The position numbers were made by a program, and so were the translations under genes. Source: a virus. Taken from it: a stretch of 30,531 bases of DNA. Below are positions 23,154-28,306 of this stretch, in pieces. The notes under the pieces are model-generated. The model saw only the letters and a list, made by a program, of their open reading frames with translations, was not told the origin of the DNA and ran no database searches. Location of the stretch: positions 1 to 30,531 of the IMG/VR virus record IMGVR_UViG_3300040816_001098; one strand, given 5' to 3'. The stretch's first letter is position 1. Each line of letters begins with the position of its first letter.

Positions 23154-23330
23154 TGACATCTAAACATCTATATGTTTTTACATCACTATATGTGAAATAT
23201 ATTAACACCATAAAAAACAAACATCAAGATATTTTTAATTATAGATGCATAGATGTATTGACATCTAAACATAAAAAAGCATAGATGCAGTTGTCATAAA
23301 TAATATAAAGATATATTGACATCAAGATGT
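23154..23330. promoter_or_regulatory. par centromere/operator: cluster of ACATCTA heptads
   Basis: At least nine heptads in both orientations: ACATCTA at 23156, 23164 and 23261; TAGATGT at 23250; variants ACATCAC 23180, ACATCAA 23221 and 23319, TAGATGC 23242 and 23282, AAGATGT 23324. Adjacent copies keep an 8-bp period (23156/23164, 23242/23250). The cluster is AT-rich, upstream of parA, and contains the promoter of the RNA at 23351. Omega/ParG proteins bind comparable short repeats. Confidence 0.75.
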
Positions 23331-23344
23331 TTATACTATATGCT
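23316..23344 (+). promoter_or_regulatory. Plus-strand promoter of the candidate small RNA
   Basis: TTGACA (23316-23321), exactly 17 bases, TATGCT (23339-23344). Two opposed heptads, ACATCAA and AAGATGT, lie in its -35 and spacer, so the RHH protein could control it. Confidence 0.65.
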
Positions 23345-23350
23345 TATATA

Positions 23351-23427
23351 TGATTTGAGAGTAAATCGTTTCATTCTTAAATCATTGCTTTAAAACGGTG
23401 CGGTTACCTAGTAACCGTGCTTTTTTT
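23351..23427 (+). ncRNA. Candidate antisense small RNA against early-gene leaders
   Basis: About 77 nt from the predicted start near 23351 to the end of a strong terminator. No open frame of note on this strand. Bases 23365-23378 (ATCGTTTCATTCTT) and 23380-23396 (AATCATTGCTTTAAAAC) are reverse complements of the two blocks of the leader repeat that precedes the early genes at 15525, 16474, 19367, 19846, 20055 and, in part, 17731. It could pair with ribosome sites and start codons there. An alternative is that this is a leftover minus-strand copy of the leader. Confidence 0.6.
23398..23427 (+). terminator. Intrinsic terminator of the small RNA
   Basis: A ten-pair stem with two G-U pairs (23398-23407 with 23411-23420), loop CTA, then seven T (23421-23427). 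It also lies right after the stop of the DUF1064 gene on the other strand, where it could act weakly (GTTTT). Confidence 0.85.
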
Positions 23428-23815
23428 ATTTCTTAGAATAATAATGCTGTTCTGCACCATTCTCAAAAAATGTTACTTGTTTGCCGTAACGCTCAATAAA
23501 CAGTTTCATTTTAATTTTATAAACGTCTGTTTTAAAGCCTTTTACATCTTCGGCAATATATTCTTGCCTTTTATTATCATAATAGAAAAAATCAGTCTTA
23601 TAACTGCATTGTTGTAAGGTTCTTTCTGTAGTATGTACAGTATCAATCAATATAAAACTTTTTTGTAGCTCAAGCTCTTTAATTTCGCCTGCTTTTATTA
23701 AAGTTAATAAATCATAATATCTATTGCATTCTCTTATACTATCAAACTTGAAACCACCCGCCTCAATTTTAACGTTACCATATTTTGAGTTACTTTTCTT
23801 TTTTTGTCTATACAT
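23426..23815 (-). CDS. DUF1064 family nuclease-like protein
   Basis: A 129-residue protein of the DUF1064 type, a PD-(D/E)xK-like nuclease fold found in phages. Motifs in order: KYGNVKIEAGGFKFDSIRE with Glu29, then LKAGEIKELELQ-like (AGEIKELELQKSF), Asp75 in YKTDFFYYD, and the AEDVKGFKT signature with Asp90 and Lys92. The family is suspected to resolve branched DNA, which would suit packaging or recombination with ERF. It is its own unit: a terminator precedes it and two heptads overlap its start codon. Confidence 0.82.
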   Translation of the reverse strand: MYRQKKKSNSKYGNVKIEAGGFKFDSIRECNRYYDLLTLIKAGEIKELELQKSFILIDTVHTTERTLQQCSYKTDFFYYDNKRQEYIAEDVKGFKTDVYKIKMKLFIERYGKQVTFFENGAEQHYYSKK

Positions 23816-23826
23816 CTTTACATCTA
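23812..23826 (-). promoter_or_regulatory. Heptad pair across the DUF1064 start codon
   Basis: ACATCTT (23812-23818) and ACATCTA (23820-23826) keep the 8-bp period and cover ATG 23815. A bound RHH protein would block initiation of transcription or elongation here. Confidence 0.5.
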
Positions 23827-23841
23827 CTTTTTTATTTTATG

Positions 23842-23868
23842 AAAATAGCCACGCTAGATGCATGGCTA
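23842..23868 (-). terminator. Terminator of the lysis operon
   Basis: TAGCCATGC and GCGTGGCTA pair (one G-U) around ATCTA, followed on the minus strand by TTTTC. It lies ~55 bases after the holin stop. Confidence 0.7.
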
Positions 23869-23923
23869 CTTAATTTACTGCTATTGTTTATTTATAAGAG
23901 GGAAACACAACAGTCTAATAATA

Positions 23924-24130
23924 CTATTGTTTAGGCTTGCTAGTATCAACAAGTTTAATTCTGCTAGGGTCTTTACGGTAAATAGCCCATGAGCCAATAA
24001 CTGCAATAACTCCCTGGCAAAACATTTCTATTGCAGTCTCAGGGATTTTAAGCCCAAAAATAGACGCAACTAGTGCAGTACCTTTATATGTACTAGGCAT
24101 TAATAGCCATTCTTTTACTGTTTGTAACAT
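23924..24130 (-). CDS. Holin-like membrane protein
   Basis: A 68-residue protein with AGGAG before ATG 24130. The N-terminus (WLLMPSTYKGTALVASIFGL) and a second hydrophobic stretch (MFCQGVIAVIGSWAIYRKD) match small phage holins that end in a charged tail. It is next to the endolysin gene, as expected. Holins open the inner membrane at the time of lysis. With two short hydrophobic parts, the class (I-III) is not clear. Confidence 0.75.
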   Translation of the reverse strand: MLQTVKEWLLMPSTYKGTALVASIFGLKIPETAIEMFCQGVIAVIGSWAIYRKDPSRIKLVDTSKPKQ

Positions 24131-24141
24131 TGTTACTCTCC

Positions 24142-24567
24142 TTACTTTGTTGTTTTATCCCAAAAAACCGCCCCACCTGGTCTACGGTCTAAATGAATAA
24201 AGTTATTATAAACTCCTATACCTGTAAATCCTAACATACCTGCATAATAAATAATTTTAGTTTTTTCTTGCTTTGTTAGCTTTCTGCCTCTACCTGTAAT
24301 ATCAAGAGCTAAGCCTTTTACATGGTAACTATTTTTTGCACTATTTGGTAATGTAGCATTATATTCAGGCGTTCTATATGATGAATTAATATTAATAGGA
24401 AAATCACACAAGGCTCTTAATTTATCAAGAGATATTAGAACGCTTTGAGCAATATGTTTAAATACTTCTACTTCTTGTCCTGGTTCGCCCATTAAAAACT
24501 CATGCGGTTTAAAATACTTTAAATTTAAGTTATTGTTACTATCTCTATAATCATGTATTAAATTCAT
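24142..24567 (-). CDS. Endolysin, M15-type peptidase
   Basis: A 141-residue peptidoglycan endopeptidase of the M15 (VanY/L-Ala-D-Glu) type. Zinc ligands are visible: His82 and Asp89 in YHVKGLALD, and His125 in FIHLDRRP. SYRTPEYN precedes them at the usual distance. No signal peptide, so it depends on the holin for export. The start (ATG 24567) overlaps the upstream gene by four bases. Confidence 0.9.
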   Translation of the reverse strand: MNLIHDYRDSNNNLNLKYFKPHEFLMGEPGQEVEVFKHIAQSVLISLDKLRALCDFPININSSYRTPEYNATLPNSAKNSYHVKGLALDITGRGRKLTKQEKTKIIYYAGMLGFTGIGVYNNFIHLDRRPGGAVFWDKTTK

Positions 24568-24908
24568 CTTGTAAAGCCTTTATATTTAATTTCTAATATA
24601 TCAACACGATTATCAATAGTTTTAATGTTTTCTCTGTTTTCTTTTGCTTGGGCAATAGTAGCTTTAAATTGAAACCACTCGCCACCTATATAAAATATAC
24701 CAATAATTAAAGCAAATAAGTGCCCCCAAAAAACATTGCGAATTGTATTAATTAGTTTTTGTGTACTGTGAACTAAAGCAATTAAACTATCTTGTGGATT
24801 ATCTCCACCCCTAACAATATTATCAAGGCTCTCAACCTTACGGTCAATTTTAGCAACAGTAGTATTAATACTGTTTAATTTTGCCTCAAATTTCGCGATA
24901 TCGCTCAT
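24564..24908 (-). CDS. Lysis-cassette membrane protein (holin or spanin-like)
   Basis: A 114-residue protein with an N-terminal coiled-coil (1-35), one membrane segment at ~58-80 (VFWGHLFALIIGIFYIGGEW), and a second helical part (~82-110). It is first in the lysis operon behind late element B. The arrangement suits a second holin, an antiholin or an inner-membrane spanin, but there is no diagnostic motif. Confidence 0.6.
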   Translation of the reverse strand: MSDIAKFEAKLNSINTTVAKIDRKVESLDNIVRGGDNPQDSLIALVHSTQKLINTIRNVFWGHLFALIIGIFYIGGEWFQFKATIAQAKENRENIKTIDNRVDILEIKYKGFTR

Positions 24909-24958
24909 AGAATAACTGCCCTAGTATATTTATTAACATTGTGTCCTTAACTATAAAA

Positions 24959-25003
24959 AGTGTAACATAATGTTTATATAAAAAGCAATAGTTTTGTTAC
25001 ACT
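24959..25003 (-). promoter_or_regulatory. Late control element B (lysis operon)
   Basis: AGTGTAACATAA (24959-24970) and TTTTGTTACACT (24992-25003), 45 bp overall as in element A. GCAATA is conserved in the same place, while the 13 bases between are not. Minus-strand TTGCTT (24988-24983), 18 bases, TACACT (24964-24959). Predicted leader about 45 nt to ATG 24908. Confidence 0.7.
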
Positions 25004-25010
25004 TAAATAT

Positions 25011-25040
25011 ATAAAAAATAAACCCTGCTACTCGCAAGGT
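25011..25040 (-). terminator. Terminator of the virion operon
   Basis: ACCTTGC and GCAGGGT pair (one G-U) around GAGTA, then TTTATTTTTT on the minus strand. It lies 12 bases after the stop of the 25052 gene and just ahead of late element B. Confidence 0.8.
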
Positions 25041-25051
25041 CTACTTTTAAC

Positions 25052-25387
25052 TTATTCAGGTTTTGATATTTGTTTTTTTACAGATTGTATATGCCCTAAA
25101 CAATCGTCCATTTCTTGAATTAAGGCCTTACCATTTAACCTGTCGTATTCAAATTGTTTCATAAGAGCTCCCACATAATCAGAAAGATTGTAAAGCTCCT
25201 TTCTTAATTCAATATAATGCTCAGAATTATAAACAGTTTTCTTTTCTTCATCTAAAACAAAATCTTGCTTTGTTTCGTCCCACTTATGAAACTCAGTAAG
25301 TACAGTAATATCCCCGTTATAATAAACGCTTTCATTACTAACACCCAACCCCTCAAAATAACCATTGTTTAAACTAACTTGTTGCAT
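25052..25387 (-). CDS. Fibre-associated protein, unknown
   Basis: About 111 residues. An ATG at 25411 is in frame inside the fibre gene, but AAGGAG nine bases before ATG 25387 (MQQVSLNN) marks the start. N-terminal half beta-like, with a repeat-like YYNGDITVLTEFHKWDETKQ; C-terminal half helical. Genes directly after a fibre gene often encode fibre chaperones or attachment caps, a possible role here. Confidence 0.55.
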   Translation of the reverse strand: MQQVSLNNGYFEGLGVSNESVYYNGDITVLTEFHKWDETKQDFVLDEEKKTVYNSEHYIELRKELYNLSDYVGALMKQFEYDRLNGKALIQEMDDCLGHIQSVKKQISKPE

Positions 25388-25400
25388 TGTTTTTTTCTCC

Positions 25401-28262
25401 TTATCTAACATGACCTATTAATTCACTAACTATTAACCCTGTGCCTGCACCTGTATGAAGAACGCTATTGCCAAAAGAACCAGTTTGCAATCCAAAAAAC
25501 ATATATTGGTCTTTACCCATTAAAATATTTCTATCCTTGCCTTTACCAGCATTTTGAACAACATGAGCTTGAGACATATAGTGAGGAACTAATTTAGAAC
25601 TACCGTGCTCGGATTGTAAAGTTACTCCTCCTTTAAAGCTACTAAAATCATTAAATAACTCTTTTACTGTTTCTGTACCCTGTGAACCTTGAAATAATCT
25701 ACACTCAACATGTTTAAACCCAGTAGCCTCCACTAAATTATCAGCTTTAATACTATTAGTACCAGGGTAAAATCCATAACAACCATACTGATAGTTATAA
25801 CCGCCAAAAATAGCTAATACTTCTCTTTTATCCCCTGTTATTTTACGTAGCTTTGTTGTATCTGTTACCATTTCTGCAACAACCTCGCCGTTTACATCAT
25901 TACCAACATACATACTAGCACGCTCACGCTCTTTATATAAACAAGTCGTACCTGCTTTGTATAAATCAACATCATCAACAGTTAAACTAAACTTATCCAT
26001 ATATAGCTTTTCAGGTGCTATTTGAGTTGTACTACTTGGATGATTACCAATATAATGATGAGCATTAACACTATATGTATTAAAGTAAATAGGTGTTGTC
26101 ATGTTTTCAATAATAAGGTCTTCAACCCATGTTTTAGACGGGTCTGTGTCAAGCTTACCGTCCTCAGAATATGAAATAACTAAACGTCCTGTTGCAATAT
26201 CATGTGTCATATTATAATCATAATCAGTTGTTGCATCATATTGTTTAGTTCCCGATGTGCCTGAGTAAGCCCATGATGAGCCGTTAGTTGTTGCCCATAG
26301 TTTTAAAGTTTTTGTATCATCAAATAAACCCAGAACAAACCCATTAATGCCACCGTTACCTCTATATAACCCCATAGATAACTGAGCTTTAACATCAATT
26401 CCCGCAGGGAACGCCCCTTGCTTAGCCGACCATTTAACAGTAAATTTATTAGTATAATTTACATAATTTCTATGCATATTAAATGATAAATAATTATCTC
26501 TATTGTTTTTACAATCTACTGTATTAGTTGCATAATCAACCTCTGCACCAAAGCCATTAATCGCAATTAACCCCGAGTGTAGTTTTTGAGAGCTCTCTAA
26601 AACAGAGCCACCCTCTCCAAACACTTTACCGTTCCATGTATAACCCATAGGATGTACTAAAGTGTTTGTATTAAACATGTGCTCATTTTGTAAATTAAAA
26701 GCATTAGGTCTATGTAGGTTTGCCTTTAAATCATTAACAATTTGAGTTAAGCCGTTTAAATCTACAACCCCAGTATTAACAACTGTATCAAAAGCTTTAA
26801 CAGCGAAGATAACAGCATTGTTTTTCATACGTGTTTCGTTTGATGTTCTAACAATCTTTGCAGAATCAAAAGATATACCAGTTGTTTTGTTTTGTGTGCC
26901 ATTACTTCCGTCATTAAAAGTTGTACCTGAACCTTTAGAATTTAAAGCACCTATACCACTATGAGTACGAATACGGTTGCCGTAGTTTGCTTGAATATCA
27001 ATACTACCAGTAATAGGTTGCATAGCATCATCTTGATATGAGCCTAAAGCTCTATCAGGGTCTAAACCTCTACCATTATCCCAACCACGAGGAACAACAC
27101 CCCTCATATCATCTAATACTGCTTGTGTTGCATTAGGGTTATTTGTTAGTGCTAATACTAAATCAGGATATGCACTTTTAGTAACTATTGAACCGTCAAG
27201 CTCTAACCACCCTTGAGGCAATACAGGAGTATGAAACATCATAGAGCCCCCAACTGGTACAGCGTGTAACACTTCAATAACTTTAGGGTCTGCACCTTTT
27301 ACAATAATATTTTTAGTACCTGGTACACTATCAGCAGGCAATGCTTGATTAAACAAAATAACACTCTTGCCGTCAGCTCTTCTATAAACTGTATACTCTT
27401 TATCGCTAATTAATTTGATAGTTTCATTAGGTAGCTTAAAGAACACGCCTAGTATTTGATTATTACTTTCAGGTTTTAAATTTACATTTGCATCAGTTAA
27501 AACAAATTCAGTTGTTGAGCCGTCTGCCTCAAGCTCAGCCTCTTCAACATTTGCAGAAAACTCCTCTTTACCTGTGTACTCATGTGAGTAATAAGTCCAA
27601 AATGCATCACTACCATGCTCAGGGTTTAAAGGAGGTTGATTGTTTAAATTATTTTCAACAGCCGAAACATAAATAATTGAGTAAGGTTTAGCATCTACTC
27701 TTACAAAATTACCTTTTTTATAAGTACTATCTTTATTCCATAACTTTAAATTAGCAAACTCATCGTATAACTCGTTTACTTTTGATACTGCATTAGTTGC
27801 CGATGTCTCAGCATTTGTAGCAATAGCATTTACTTCGTTTGCTTTATCAAACGCCTGGGTGGTTTTATTTGATAAGTCTTGAGCATTAATACCGCTATCA
27901 GCTACTTGTTTACCCGTATTATCTGTAAACGCAACTATATTACCTGCATTTGATGAGCCAGTACTATTTTGTACTGCATCTTTACCAGCTCCGCCCTGGT
28001 TTACTACTTCAACTATTGCATCAGAATATAAACCTCCCGCATCTTTAATTCTAACAAAGTACACAAAAGCAGGTGTAACCGTTGTATCTAAAACCTCAAT
28101 AACATCATGTTCACTAATATTTAGCTTAACATCATTAAAGTAACCTGGGTCAATAATCTTATCTTGTCCGTCATCTTCATCAAGATACGAGAACTTTTGA
28201 TAAGCTATCCCTCTTTTTGTTTGAGCACCAATAGTACTCCATTTTTCAAGCTTAAAACTCAT
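25401..28262 (-). CDS. Tail fibre with phage tail-collar domain
   Basis: A 953-residue receptor-binding protein. The N-terminal ~100 residues are likely the tail attachment part. Then comes a helical, Ala/Asn-rich stretch (~140-180, KANEVNAIATNAETSATNAV) of coiled-coil character, and a beta-rich shaft. A tail-collar domain at ~335-500 has VPVGGSMMFHTPVLPQGWLE near its start, DMRGVVPRGWDNGRG, and NETRMKNNAVIFAVKA at its end. The rest (~530-953) is a large beta-rich region that may bind the receptor. The start ATG 28262 has AAGGAG upstream. Position after the ejection genes matches T7 gp17. Confidence 0.85.
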   Translation of the reverse strand: MSFKLEKWSTIGAQTKRGIAYQKFSYLDEDDGQDKIIDPGYFNDVKLNISEHDVIEVLDTTVTPAFVYFVRIKDAGGLYSDAIVEVVNQGGAGKDAVQNSTGSSNAGNIVAFTDNTGKQVADSGINAQDLSNKTTQAFDKANEVNAIATNAETSATNAVSKVNELYDEFANLKLWNKDSTYKKGNFVRVDAKPYSIIYVSAVENNLNNQPPLNPEHGSDAFWTYYSHEYTGKEEFSANVEEAELEADGSTTEFVLTDANVNLKPESNNQILGVFFKLPNETIKLISDKEYTVYRRADGKSVILFNQALPADSVPGTKNIIVKGADPKVIEVLHAVPVGGSMMFHTPVLPQGWLELDGSIVTKSAYPDLVLALTNNPNATQAVLDDMRGVVPRGWDNGRGLDPDRALGSYQDDAMQPITGSIDIQANYGNRIRTHSGIGALNSKGSGTTFNDGSNGTQNKTTGISFDSAKIVRTSNETRMKNNAVIFAVKAFDTVVNTGVVDLNGLTQIVNDLKANLHRPNAFNLQNEHMFNTNTLVHPMGYTWNGKVFGEGGSVLESSQKLHSGLIAINGFGAEVDYATNTVDCKNNRDNYLSFNMHRNYVNYTNKFTVKWSAKQGAFPAGIDVKAQLSMGLYRGNGGINGFVLGLFDDTKTLKLWATTNGSSWAYSGTSGTKQYDATTDYDYNMTHDIATGRLVISYSEDGKLDTDPSKTWVEDLIIENMTTPIYFNTYSVNAHHYIGNHPSSTTQIAPEKLYMDKFSLTVDDVDLYKAGTTCLYKERERASMYVGNDVNGEVVAEMVTDTTKLRKITGDKREVLAIFGGYNYQYGCYGFYPGTNSIKADNLVEATGFKHVECRLFQGSQGTETVKELFNDFSSFKGGVTLQSEHGSSKLVPHYMSQAHVVQNAGKGKDRNILMGKDQYMFFGLQTGSFGNSVLHTGAGTGLIVSELIGHVR

Positions 28263-28306
28263 TGTTATTCATCTCCTTATTTGATAGTGAAATTATACCA
28301 TATATA

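Noticed and set aside
23156-23330. CRISPR array
   Set aside because: The repeated units are seven to eight bases, vary in orientation and spacing, and have no spacers of constant size.
23360-23398. Minus-strand leader of a lost gene, in place of a small RNA
   Set aside because: Possible, but the minus strand has only a 12-codon frame behind it, while the plus strand has a consensus promoter and terminator at fitting distances. Kept as the main alternative.
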